In this document: in pieces, positions 26,819-36,072 of the stretch
Layout: the number at the start of each line of letters is the position of its first letter
Numbering within the stretch: the first letter of the stretch is position 1
Assembly: GCF_943169825.2 (NCBI RefSeq)
Contig: NZ_OW968402.1
Coordinates: 62,001-126,000 of the forward strand
Reading direction: 5' to 3'
DNA: 64,000 nt
Source: Varibaculum prostatecancerukia
GTDB lineage: Bacteria > Actinomycetota > Actinomycetes > Actinomycetales > Actinomycetaceae
The notes under the pieces: generated by a model
Database searches by the model: none
The model's input: the letters and a program-made list of their open reading frames with translations, nothing else
What the model was told of the DNA's origin: nothing
Program-made: the position numbers and the translations under genes

Positions 26819-29003
26819 ACTGACGGTTACCAAGGTGGCGCAGCGCTGCCTAGAACTAGCTGACCAGCTAAAACCTCAGCTTGCTGACCCTCGCTTGCAG
26901 GATTTACGGTCCGGTATCGAGCAAACGCGCCGCGCTCTCACTTCCGGGGAGTTACCGCGCTGGCAAGTAAAAAGGCTGGTAGATACAGTGGCTTTGGTGG
27001 CCATGTTGAGCGGTAAAGGTGACCTGGCGGAAAAAGTTTTCGGGCTCTGGATGAAAGCCGGGCAGTCTATTTCCCAAAATCCAGCCTCTTTGGTCTTGCA
27101 TGCTATCCCAGATTTAGGAAAAAAGGGTTCTGCTCAGGCAGAGAAAAACGCCCCGCCCGTGGCGCAACCACAGGTAAGGCCGGCACCGGCACCACCTTCG
27201 GTACAGACGCCGCCACTGACATCAGTTCCCTCAGGTGGTGAAGGCGCAGTTGCAGCGGTTCAAAGTCCGCAACCCACCCCCGAACACTCCCCGGAAGATG
27301 AGGGAGATACCCAAGCGCTGGGGATGGGGCTAGCCGCAATGATTTCGGAGGCCTATGCTTCCGCCAATCCAGAATCAGCAAACCATTCTGGGGCTGCGCA
27401 CGCAGAATCTTCGCCGGTAGGGGCGCAAACCTACCCGGTTTCTCAGGCCAGTGCCAACGTTGCAGCCCCGGCAGCGTCTTCTGCCAATTGGCGTACTCCT
27501 AGCGGAGAAATGCCCTGGATTCCCATGGAAGCTGGCGCGAATGCTGCTCCCACAGTGGGCGCCAGCCCCGCTGCCAGGCCGGCAGCCCCAGTGAATAACT
27601 CGCCTGCTGCTGTTTCAGCCCACCGGTTCCCTTCTCGTAGCTCTCTTCAACGGGCGGAACTGTTCCCAGAGCATTCGCCCGCTAGGGATAGCGGGTCACG
27701 TCCCGCGCCGCCGCCACCCCAAGTTTCACCCTTACCGGCCGCGCCGCCGGCAGCTGCGCCGACGCCAGCTCTAACACCGCCGGCTTCACCAGCGGCTCCA
27801 CTGCCTGGAAATGCGCCTGAACCGGTGGTGACAAACGAAGCTCCGGGAGCTTTTTCGATGTCACCGGTAGTGTCCGAACAGTCCCTGGCTACCAGCTATC
27901 CGCAAGAGCCGGTTAACCCTGCCCCTGCGCCGGCAGTTCCCACCTATCCTGCCCCTGCGGCACAGATGCAACCCGCTCCTGCGACACCTCCAGTAATGCC
28001 CACGTCCGCCCCCGCACCGCTTCCCGCGGCTGCCCCGGTATATTCACCTACTCCTACCCCGCAAACCGCCCCCGCCCCGGCACCGGACGTGGACTTGGCA
28101 AATGCCGCCGCTGGCTGGGAATATTTCCAGGCTCTGGGTCTAGATTCTCAGCTAAACATGAGTTTTGACGAGTTTATTGCCCGCAATAAACACGCCACCG
28201 ATAGGGGGCAAGCGGATGTCCACTCTAGGGCGCCACGCTCAGCTTTTGCAGAGATAGAGGACGAAATGCCAGATTCGGCAGCTCTCTACGGTGCTGAGTT
28301 CCCAGAGGAGGCGCCCTCACCGGCAGATTCTGCCTTACGGAGGGCGGCACAAAGCCCACTGTTACCATCGCAGGTACCACCCGCGGCTCCCCACAAACCT
28401 CGGGAAATACTGGCGGAGGCTGACCGCCAACCCTCTACCCGGTTAATCACTATCCGAGTGCGCGGTTATTTCGACTACAGGCCCCGTTTTACCCGACCTA
28501 AGCAGAGCCTGGATGAACCGGCAGTTGCCGGGTCTACCGCGTCCTTCGCCAAAAGTATTATTCATGCCGAAGGCCCGATGCCGCTAGAGTTCTTGGCGCG
28601 TCGGTTGTGCCAAAAATATCGGGTTGGTTATAACGATCGGCGCCCCGATGAGGTCGCCCGTTGTTTGGGTCCAAGTTTAAAACTGGTGCCTGAACCGGGA
28701 ATGCGCACGGTTTGGCCTGCCAAAATAGACCCCCTCACCTGGAACACTGCCCTGCAATCCCCGGTGGGGTTGCCCCGCAAACTAGGGTCACTGACTTTGA
28801 CCGAGGTTGCGAATGCGTTGCGGTGGCAGATTTCGCGCACCAATAGCCTGGAGCGCGCAGAAATCGTGCGCGCAGCCTTCCAGCTACTCTATGGAATTTC
28901 TCCGGTGACACCGCAGGTTACTCAGCTTTGTGATCGGGCGATTTCTTATGGAATCGCGAATAATTTGCTGGCGGCCGGGGATGGCACTTTGTGGCTGCCC
29001 TGA
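26811..29003 (+). CDS. large Pro/Ala-rich protein with C-terminal winged-helix (DUF3320-like) region
   Basis: A 730-residue protein in three parts. Residues 1-110 form a compact helical domain (LTVTKVAQRCLELADQL onward). Residues ~110-420 are a low-complexity linker packed with Pro, Ala, Ser and Gln, certainly disordered. The last ~250 residues hold folded segments; AEGPMPLEFLARRLCQKY followed by RRPDEVARCL resembles DUF3320, a winged-helix-like domain found at the end of some helicase-nuclease proteins. No helicase or nuclease motif is present here. The start ATG overlaps the HAD stop. Function unknown; the overlap suggests it acts with the HAD protein, possibly on nucleic acid. Confidence 0.65.
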   Translation: MAKLTVTKVAQRCLELADQLKPQLADPRLQDLRSGIEQTRRALTSGELPRWQVKRLVDTVALVAMLSGKGDLAEKVFGLWMKAGQSISQNPASLVLHAIPDLGKKGSAQAEKNAPPVAQPQVRPAPAPPSVQTPPLTSVPSGGEGAVAAVQSPQPTPEHSPEDEGDTQALGMGLAAMISEAYASANPESANHSGAAHAESSPVGAQTYPVSQASANVAAPAASSANWRTPSGEMPWIPMEAGANAAPTVGASPAARPAAPVNNSPAAVSAHRFPSRSSLQRAELFPEHSPARDSGSRPAPPPPQVSPLPAAPPAAAPTPALTPPASPAAPLPGNAPEPVVTNEAPGAFSMSPVVSEQSLATSYPQEPVNPAPAPAVPTYPAPAAQMQPAPATPPVMPTSAPAPLPAAAPVYSPTPTPQTAPAPAPDVDLANAAAGWEYFQALGLDSQLNMSFDEFIARNKHATDRGQADVHSRAPRSAFAEIEDEMPDSAALYGAEFPEEAPSPADSALRRAAQSPLLPSQVPPAAPHKPREILAEADRQPSTRLITIRVRGYFDYRPRFTRPKQSLDEPAVAGSTASFAKSIIHAEGPMPLEFLARRLCQKYRVGYNDRRPDEVARCLGPSLKLVPEPGMRTVWPAKIDPLTWNTALQSPVGLPRKLGSLTLTEVANALRWQISRTNSLERAEIVRAAFQLLYGISPVTPQVTQLCDRAISYGIANNLLAAGDGTLWLP

Positions 29004-29164
29004 TATTTCAGGTATTTTCGGAGCCTCTAATTTTCGAGAAGTAAAATAGCTCTTAATAATTAGACGCAGCGATATATCAATCCTGGTGGCACTGGCAGGA
29101 TAAAGTTGAAGTTATTAGGTTCGCAGCAGAATCTAAAAGTTCCCCGGTTTAAGGAATAGATAAG

Positions 29165-30958
29165 ATGGCTTTTTGTGCGCAATGTGGCAATAACAATTCC
29201 GATGGAGCCACCATTTGTAGTATATGCGGGGCTCAGTTAGTCCCAGGAAGCCCAGATCAGACAGCCGGTTTCAGCGAGAAAACCCAGAACATGGATACCA
29301 CCCGGTTTGCCTCGCAAAATCAGCCAAATTCTAATAGCGGATACCCCGGGTATAGTGGCTATCCCGGACAGTATTCGCCGGCAGCATCCCCATATCCGAC
29401 AGTGGGCAGCCCCCAGGCGGCACCCTATTACCCGGCACCCGGTGCCTCCGCTGCCAACTATCCCTATCAGCCAGCTGGCGGCAATTATCCTTTGCCGGCT
29501 CCTATGGCGGGTGCGCCCTCGGGAAAGAACAACCGCCTACCGATAATCGCGTTGGTGAGTGTGCTGGTCATAGTGTTAGTGGTGACGGTGGGAGCATTGC
29601 TTTACACCTTTGGTCCGGGGTCCTCTAACGTTGCTGCCGATTACGATACTTTGCGGGCAGATTTGACCGAGAATCACGCCGACTATGATTTTGAAATCGT
29701 CAGTAGCGACGTGTCGGAGTATCCCACAGTGCGACTGTATTTATCTTTAACCGATAGTAACCATCAAGAGTTAACTCTGAAATCACCGACGGCCGCCATA
29801 AAAGAGAAAATCGCCGGTGGACAGGAAATCGAGAGGTCGATAAGGAAAGTAGAGAGAATAAAAAACAATCAGGGGGTCGGGTTCGAGGTTCTGCTCGATA
29901 AATCAGGGTCAATGGATGAAGACCTTGGGGAAATGCAAGATGCGATGCGTAACTTTATTAATACTCTCGACTATAAAGTGGGAGATAAAGCCGAGTTGAT
30001 GGCTTTCGATACCTACCTGATGTATATGTCTACTTTCACCGGCGATAAAAATCTTCTGTTAAACGGGGTTTCTAATATGACCGCCGATGGTCAAACTGCG
30101 CTTTACGATGCTCTTTACGAGGGGGTAACTAACGCTGGCAACCGCACGGGATCTAACTGTGTGATTGCGTTTACGGACGGAATTGAGAATGCCAGTTCGC
30201 ACAGTTTAGAGGAAGTTATTGCTTTGGCGATCGAAAAAGCAGTACCTATCTATTTGATTGGGAGTGCCGAATCCGATTTGGATACTCTGCAGCAAATCGC
30301 CGATGAAACCAAGGGTTACCTGTGGGATATTGATTCGATTGCCGATATGAGTGAAGTGCTGGAAAAGATCAATGCTCGGCAAAAGAATCTTTACACTATC
30401 GAATACACATCCGACGCCAAAGCCGATGCCTATGCCGAACGCACCATTTACGCGTTAATCGGTGATTCTGATGATTACAGCCTGGGGGCGGTCATGGACG
30501 GGGTTTCTTTTACGCCGGTGAAACGTTCCGGTATCGAGAAGCATAAGACCCGCTATGAGGCCTTTAAAGAAGATAAGACCTGGACCGATTCCAACGCTGC
30601 CTGTATGAGTAGGGGCGGGCACTTAGTCACCTTAACCAGTGAAAAAGAAGAACAACAAGTTATCTCGCTAGTTGAATCTAAAGGAATAGATTTCGTGTGG
30701 ATAGGCGGGTACACCTCGGAACGCGATGACGGTATTTTTGCCCACTGGGTAACCGGAGAAAAATGGTCTTATGACAACTGGTTCCCGGGAGAACCCTCGC
30801 ATACCGATTTAGATGGCGAACCAGAGTTCTATCTAATGTTGTGGAAGATTCAAGGCCAGTGGTCGTGGAACGATGAACGTGACGATCTCTTTTCTTCCTC
30901 GGAGGCTGTGAAGAAAATGAGTGGGAAGACCGGTTACGTTTGTGAGTACGAACAGTAG
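29165..30958 (+). CDS. zinc-ribbon / membrane / von Willebrand A / C-type lectin protein
   Basis: A 597-residue protein with an unusual domain order. A zinc ribbon (C4, C7, C18, C21) is followed by a Pro/Tyr/Gly-rich linker, one membrane helix (about 125-148), a vWA domain with an intact MIDAS (DKSGSM at about 245-250, then ALYDAL and FTDGIEN), and a C-type lectin-like domain at about 460-597 with GGHLVTLTSEKE, VWIGGYT, the WSYDNWFPGEPS block and a closing YVCEYE. The ribbon should be cytoplasmic and the vWA and lectin domains extracellular (inference from orientation). Likely role is surface binding to protein or glycan. The ATG follows AAGGAAT with adequate spacing. It is followed 15 bases later by the hexosaminidase gene, so the two may be co-transcribed. 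Confidence 0.85.
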   Translation: MAFCAQCGNNNSDGATICSICGAQLVPGSPDQTAGFSEKTQNMDTTRFASQNQPNSNSGYPGYSGYPGQYSPAASPYPTVGSPQAAPYYPAPGASAANYPYQPAGGNYPLPAPMAGAPSGKNNRLPIIALVSVLVIVLVVTVGALLYTFGPGSSNVAADYDTLRADLTENHADYDFEIVSSDVSEYPTVRLYLSLTDSNHQELTLKSPTAAIKEKIAGGQEIERSIRKVERIKNNQGVGFEVLLDKSGSMDEDLGEMQDAMRNFINTLDYKVGDKAELMAFDTYLMYMSTFTGDKNLLLNGVSNMTADGQTALYDALYEGVTNAGNRTGSNCVIAFTDGIENASSHSLEEVIALAIEKAVPIYLIGSAESDLDTLQQIADETKGYLWDIDSIADMSEVLEKINARQKNLYTIEYTSDAKADAYAERTIYALIGDSDDYSLGAVMDGVSFTPVKRSGIEKHKTRYEAFKEDKTWTDSNAACMSRGGHLVTLTSEKEEQQVISLVESKGIDFVWIGGYTSERDDGIFAHWVTGEKWSYDNWFPGEPSHTDLDGEPEFYLMLWKIQGQWSWNDERDDLFSSSEAVKKMSGKTGYVCEYEQ

Positions 30959-30973
30959 GAACTCTGGGTAACA

Positions 30974-32233
30974 ATGGCGAAAAAATATTCGCTTCATAAC
31001 GGTAATTCCGGGGCCAAGGGGCGTCTGCTAGTCACCGCCATGCTGCTTGCGGTAACTCTGGTGATGGTAAGCGCCTGTAGCAGCGCCCCGGATCCTTCCA
31101 GGGCGAAGCCGAAAAAATCTACTCCCAGTCCCAGCGCCACTACCTTGGTGTATGATCCGGTTCCAGCGCAGGCCAAAGCTTTGGTAGAGAAAATGTCTCT
31201 AGAAGATAAAGTGGCGCAGATGTTTATGGTGACCCCGGAAGCATTCTTACAGCGCAACCAGTGGGTGGTTGCTGCTGGGGAACCGGCGCAGCAGGCTTTT
31301 AATAGGCGACCGGTGGGGGGCGTTATTTATAACAGCGCTAATCTGCAATCCCCGGAGCAAGTAAAAACTATGCTCTCTGAAATGCAAGAATATAGCCAAG
31401 AGCGGGTCGGGCTCCCGGTGTTTATTGCGGTGGATGAAGAGGGCGGGACAGTTGCCCGGGTCAGTGGCAATAGCGCGCTGGGGATTAAGCCTTATCCGAA
31501 TATGAGCGAGGTAGGCGCCGGGAAAGACCCCAAACGCGCCCTAGAAATTGGTACCGAAATGGGGAAGTACTTGGCCGATCTGGGTTTTAACATTGATTTT
31601 GCGCCCGATGCGGATGTGCTGACAAACCCGGAAAATGATTTGCTTAAAGAGCGCGCATTTGGCTCTAAAGCCCGTACTGTTACCAAAATGGCGGCTGCTT
31701 TTAGTAAAGGTTTGCAGACCAGCCCGGTGCTAGCCACCTATAAACATTTTCCCGGTCACGGTTCTACCAGCACTGACTCCCATAAAGGAGTAACTGTTTC
31801 CCAGCAAGATGTCAAGCAGCTGGAACGCGTAGATTTAGTGCCCTTTAAAGATGCGGTGGCAAAAGATATAAAACTGGTGATGGTTAGCCATGTGTCCTTC
31901 CCGAAGGTGGTGGGGGATAACACTCCCGCCAGTTTGTCGAAAAAGTTGGTGACCGGATGGGCACGAGGAAAGCTAAAGTATCAAGGGATTTTGATTACTG
32001 ATTCCATGAGGATGGGGGCAATCAGTAGTAACTATCAGCCTGCTGAGGCAGCGGTAATGGCAGTCGAGGCAGGTATTGACATCGTGTTGGATCCCCAGGA
32101 TTTCGAGGCTGCCTATCAGGCAGTGCTAACGGCGGTTAACAGCGGGCAGATCAGCGAAGACCGGATTAACCAATCAGCAACCAGAATCGTGGCCACCAAG
32201 CTGCGGCTAACATCCGCTAATGCTGCAAAGTAA
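30974..32233 (+). CDS. GH3 beta-N-acetylhexosaminidase lipoprotein
   Basis: A 419-residue exported lipoprotein: the signal sequence ends at the lipobox VSAC with Cys35, followed by a Ser/Pro-rich spacer. The catalytic domain is glycoside hydrolase family 3 of the NagZ type, with VAVDEEGGTVARV, KHFPGHGSTSTDSHKG (the His/Asp dyad region) and ITDSMRMGAIS, which carries the nucleophile Asp. Such enzymes remove terminal N-acetylglucosamine from peptidoglycan fragments or host glycans; here the lipid anchor places it outside the membrane, so scavenging or wall remodelling is more likely than cytoplasmic recycling. It is 15 bases after the vWA-lectin gene and ends at a strong shared terminator. Confidence 0.92.
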   Translation: MAKKYSLHNGNSGAKGRLLVTAMLLAVTLVMVSACSSAPDPSRAKPKKSTPSPSATTLVYDPVPAQAKALVEKMSLEDKVAQMFMVTPEAFLQRNQWVVAAGEPAQQAFNRRPVGGVIYNSANLQSPEQVKTMLSEMQEYSQERVGLPVFIAVDEEGGTVARVSGNSALGIKPYPNMSEVGAGKDPKRALEIGTEMGKYLADLGFNIDFAPDADVLTNPENDLLKERAFGSKARTVTKMAAAFSKGLQTSPVLATYKHFPGHGSTSTDSHKGVTVSQQDVKQLERVDLVPFKDAVAKDIKLVMVSHVSFPKVVGDNTPASLSKKLVTGWARGKLKYQGILITDSMRMGAISSNYQPAEAAVMAVEAGIDIVLDPQDFEAAYQAVLTAVNSGQISEDRINQSATRIVATKLRLTSANAAK

Positions 32234-32313
32234 CGGCGGATAATCAGCACCAGGTAGCGCGCGGAAGCGCAGGTAGTTAGCAGTAGAAAAATTTGAGTGC
32301 AGGACAAAACTTT

Positions 32314-32347
32314 CGCGGGGGTTGGGAAACATTTCCCAACCCCCGCG
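32314..32347. terminator. bidirectional terminator between hexosaminidase and putA
   Basis: CGCGGGGGTTGGGAAA (32314-32329) pairs with TTTCCCAACCCCCGCG (32332-32347), a 16-bp perfect stem. It lies between convergent genes and is followed by ATTTATTT on the plus strand and AAAGTTTTG on the minus strand, so it probably serves both. Confidence 0.85.
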
Positions 32348-32381
32348 AGGCATTTATTTAGTTATTGATCTAAACCAGCAC

Positions 32382-35300
32382 CTAGATTTTCACTTGCTCC
32401 GAAAGCGGAGTGTGATTACCGAAGCGGTGGTTCGTAAAGGCTACCGCCTGCTCACGTACAAATGGAATCATTTCTACGCGTCCACAAGCGGTGACCGGAT
32501 GCGACCATACTGCCACGTTCACATTGCCATTGACAGCTTCGTTAATTGCTTTGACATCCCCACCAATCAGGCGGATACGAGCATCCAGTCCGGCACCGGC
32601 TGCCCAGGCGGGTAGACGGTCACGGAAGGATTGATCGGATTCAACCTCGTAATCGATGTGCTGTACTCGCAGGTACTGCAAGAGAGCGGAGTCAGGTTCT
32701 TGTGGCATCGACACCGAAACCTTGGAACCAGCGGCGCGACCGGCAGCTGCCAGCATTAGCACCTGGGAGGCGTCCTCGCCCTCGGAAAGCCGGATGAGTA
32801 CCGGCAGCGGACGGTAACGCAACACGTTGCGCTCTACCCGCAGATCGGAGGGGTCGTGCCCGATAGCAAACTCGGAGTCCAGAGCCTGCTGGGAGGAGCG
32901 CAGCGACGCCATCACAAACTCTTTATTAGAGTCCAGAGAGCGTGCCACCTTAGCGGCCTCCACCAGAGCGCGGTTACGTAGTTCCACGCCCTCATTCGCA
33001 GGAACCCCGTCAACTTCCCATTCGCCCATGCCGAATAGGTAGGAGGGACCGCCCGCCTTGGTGCCCGCACCAATCGCGGAGTTCTTCCAACCGCCGAAGG
33101 GCTGGCGGCGCACGATAGCGCCGGTGATACCGCGGTTGACGTAGACGTTACCGGCCTGTACCCGATCTAGCCAGAGGTTGATTTCATCGGCATCCAAAGA
33201 GTGCAAACCGGCGGTCAAACCGTAATCGGTCGCATTTTGAATCTCGATGGCCTCTTCCAGAGTGTCACACCGGATAATACCCAGAATCGGACCGAAATAT
33301 TCGGTCAGGTGGTATTCGCTGCCCGGCTGCACACCAGCGCGAATACCCGGAGTCCAGAGCTTTCCGGAATCATCTAGCTGCTTGGGCTTTAGCGCCCAAT
33401 GCTCGCCCGGTCCCAAGGTGGTTAGGCCGCGGAGCAGCTTGCCTTTGGCCGGGGTGCACAGCGAACCGGTCTGGCTGGAGGGGTTGGAGGGGTAATCCAC
33501 GATTAGGGAGCGTACGCCGTCAAGTAGCTGGCGATGTACCCTCTCGGAATAACCTACCGAACCGACCAGAATCGCCAGCGAGGAGGCGGAGCACTTTTGC
33601 CCACAGTGGCCAAATGCCGAGTTGATAATATCTTTAACCGCCAGATCCAGATCCGCCGAGGGGGTAACAATAATACCGTTCTTGCCGGAGGTTTCCGCCA
33701 GCAGACCCATATTGTTGTCCCAGGAGCGGAACATCTTGGCAGTGTCGATAGAACCGGTCAAAATGACCCGATCTACTCGTTCGTCAGCCATCAGGTTCTT
33801 ACCCAGATCCCGGTTGCCCAGCTGCACGAACTGCAGAACCTCACGCGGAACTCCCGCATCCCACATAATCTTGGCTAGTAGCGCACCTGTACGAGCAGCT
33901 TCTTTAGCCGGTTTGAAGATTACGGCTGAACCGGCAGCTAGCGCCGACACGGTAGAACCGGTAGGAATCGCAATCGGGAAGTTCCAGGGCGGGGTAGAAA
34001 CTGTTACCCGCGCTGGCTTGAACTTGGCTCCTTCTTGCTGTTCTAGCTCTAGGCACTGCTGACCATAGTAGTGGCAGAAGTCCACGGCCTCAGATACCTC
34101 AATATCGCCGCCATCTAGGGCTTTGCCGCATTCGGCAGCTGCGATTTCCATCAGCTCCGCGCGATGTTCGCTGAGCCCGATACCTACGCGGTGAATAATC
34201 TCGGAGCGTTCCTTGGCGGGGCGCGCCGCCCAAACCTTGGCAGCGGCCTCCGCACCTGCCAGCATCTGATCTAGTACGTTGGCATCGGAAACGGTGGCCT
34301 CTTCGACCTCTTTAATCCCGATCTGGCAATCGGGAATAGCCTTAACAATCTGGCGAGACCATTCGATATTTTCCGGCAAGGAAGGATCCGAATCCGGGGT
34401 GTTGGCGAAAGTCCACTCCCCGTCCTTTTGTACGAAAGATTTAATATCGTCGGCGGTCTCGGTGAGACGATTTTGCTGACGTACCGGACCAACCTTGACA
34501 TCGTAGACCCGATCCAGGGCGCGACGGAAACGTTGTTCTTCCTTGTGGAGAACATCCGCGTCATCCAGATCGAAAATATCGGACATGAAGTTCTGATCCA
34601 GCGAGTTTTCTTCCAACCGCCGCACCAAGTAGGCGATAGCCACGTCGTATTCATCCGGGTTTACTACCGGCACATAGAACAGGAGGTGACCGGTGTCCTC
34701 GGCTACTGCCTTGGACTGGGGAGAAGCCATACCGGTAAGCATCTCGAACTCGACCCCACCGGACTCTAGCACTCCACGCTCATGCGCCAGCTCGAACGCA
34801 AAGGCCACGGTAAACAGGTTCATGCCTGCTACCCCGATCTTAATGTTCCGGGTGTGCTCTTTGGTGAGGGCGTAGTCCAGTACCTTCATGTAGTTGGAGT
34901 CGGTGTCTTGCTTGCTCTTTTGGGTGGTGAGTTTCCAGCCGCGCTCGCGAGCATCCACGGTTTCCATCGAGAGGTTCGCGCCTTTTACTACGCGAACTTT
35001 AATCCGTCCGCCTCCATTGGCTACGCGCTTAGCTGCCCATTCTTGCAGGTGCTTCATAGCGGGGAGGGCGTCGGGCAGGTAGGCCTGCAGCACGATGCCG
35101 GCTTCCAGTTTTTCTAGGCCGGGGGTTTCCAGAATCTTCTTGAACACATCAATGGTCATATGGAGGTCTTTGTATTCCTCCATATCCAGGTTGATGAACT
35201 TCTTTTGTTCATAGGAGTTAGCGCGGCGATATAGCGGCAGGAGAGCGTCTACGGCTCTATCTACCACGTGATCATATGCCCAGGGGTTGTGCGGGCCGGT

Positions 35301-35876
35301 AACTGCCGAAACTTTCAAAGATACGTACTCTACATCCGGACGCTCCAACAGCTCCATGGTGTCAGTTAGCCGTTTATTGGCTTCCTCGTCACCGAGAATT
35401 GCTTCGCCCAGCAGGTTCATATTGAGCCGCATTCCACCCTGCTTGAGCCGCTCAATCGCCGGCCCGAGCTTGGCATCGGATACGTCTAGCACCAGATCCC
35501 CAACCAGTTTCGCGAACACGGTACGGGTAATGGGGATTACTACCTTGGGTAGCACCGGAGCTACGGCGCCGCCCAATTTGAAGGGTAGACGCAGGTACCA
35601 GGGGAGGAAACCGACGGAGGAGGAGGCAAGGCGGTTCATCTCATCCGCCGCGACCTGCAAATCCTCTGGTCGGATAACTCCATCAACAAAGGCAACTGTA
35701 AAGTCCAAACCAGCTTGGTCTTCTAGTACCTGGGACAGGAGTTTAGCTGCCCGATCTTCCGGATATTTCTCGGACTCCCGTACCCATTTCTGGGCACGAG
35801 CGACCGCCAGATCCGCAAGGTGGCGGCAATCGCCGGTTTCCCCACCGACTTTGGGGGGAGCCACGCTTTCTGACAT
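32382..35876 (-). CDS. putA: bifunctional proline dehydrogenase / glutamate-semialdehyde dehydrogenase
   Basis: An 1164-residue PutA. The first ~430 residues form the FAD-dependent proline dehydrogenase barrel (SLKVSAVTGP, KFINLDMEEYKDL, VRVVKGANL and IGVAGMNL). Residues ~520-1000 are the aldehyde dehydrogenase domain with IFKPAKEA, VILTGS, LAETSGKNG and the catalytic Cys762 in HCGQKCSASS. A further ~160 residues extend past the ALDH fold. The enzyme converts proline to glutamate via channelled pyrroline-5-carboxylate. There is no N-terminal ribbon-helix-helix DNA-binding domain, so it is not self-regulating like the E. coli form. It lies 196 bases downstream of putP on the same strand, with a long hairpin between. 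Confidence 0.95.
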   Translation of the reverse strand: MSESVAPPKVGGETGDCRHLADLAVARAQKWVRESEKYPEDRAAKLLSQVLEDQAGLDFTVAFVDGVIRPEDLQVAADEMNRLASSSVGFLPWYLRLPFKLGGAVAPVLPKVVIPITRTVFAKLVGDLVLDVSDAKLGPAIERLKQGGMRLNMNLLGEAILGDEEANKRLTDTMELLERPDVEYVSLKVSAVTGPHNPWAYDHVVDRAVDALLPLYRRANSYEQKKFINLDMEEYKDLHMTIDVFKKILETPGLEKLEAGIVLQAYLPDALPAMKHLQEWAAKRVANGGGRIKVRVVKGANLSMETVDARERGWKLTTQKSKQDTDSNYMKVLDYALTKEHTRNIKIGVAGMNLFTVAFAFELAHERGVLESGGVEFEMLTGMASPQSKAVAEDTGHLLFYVPVVNPDEYDVAIAYLVRRLEENSLDQNFMSDIFDLDDADVLHKEEQRFRRALDRVYDVKVGPVRQQNRLTETADDIKSFVQKDGEWTFANTPDSDPSLPENIEWSRQIVKAIPDCQIGIKEVEEATVSDANVLDQMLAGAEAAAKVWAARPAKERSEIIHRVGIGLSEHRAELMEIAAAECGKALDGGDIEVSEAVDFCHYYGQQCLELEQQEGAKFKPARVTVSTPPWNFPIAIPTGSTVSALAAGSAVIFKPAKEAARTGALLAKIMWDAGVPREVLQFVQLGNRDLGKNLMADERVDRVILTGSIDTAKMFRSWDNNMGLLAETSGKNGIIVTPSADLDLAVKDIINSAFGHCGQKCSASSLAILVGSVGYSERVHRQLLDGVRSLIVDYPSNPSSQTGSLCTPAKGKLLRGLTTLGPGEHWALKPKQLDDSGKLWTPGIRAGVQPGSEYHLTEYFGPILGIIRCDTLEEAIEIQNATDYGLTAGLHSLDADEINLWLDRVQAGNVYVNRGITGAIVRRQPFGGWKNSAIGAGTKAGGPSYLFGMGEWEVDGVPANEGVELRNRALVEAAKVARSLDSNKEFVMASLRSSQQALDSEFAIGHDPSDLRVERNVLRYRPLPVLIRLSEGEDASQVLMLAAAGRAAGSKVSVSMPQEPDSALLQYLRVQHIDYEVESDQSFRDRLPAWAAGAGLDARIRLIGGDVKAINEAVNGNVNVAVWSHPVTACGRVEMIPFVREQAVAFTNHRFGNHTPLSEQVKI

Positions 35877-35929
35877 TTGTTTCAGTCCTTTCTTAGGAAA
35901 CTGTGAATAGGTATCGATCGCACCTAAGG

Positions 35930-35969
35930 GCGCAGAGAGCCGGGCTTGGTATCGCCCGACCCTCTACGC
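35930..35969 (-). promoter_or_regulatory. intercistronic stem-loop between putP and putA
   Basis: On the transcript strand a 16-pair stem (13 Watson-Crick, 3 G-U) encloses an eight-base loop at 35946-35953. It sits 54 bases before the putA start codon and about 100 bases after the putP stop. There is no long T-run after it, so RNA stabilisation, processing or partial termination fit better than full termination. Confidence 0.5.
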
Positions 35970-36072
35970 ACTTATATTTTCAAGGTAACACTAGATGCGT
36001 GGGAGTGTACCCCGATTGCAAGGACTTTTTTCCTAGTCCCTTTTTTTATTTAGTTTTCGTTTAGGAAATGGC

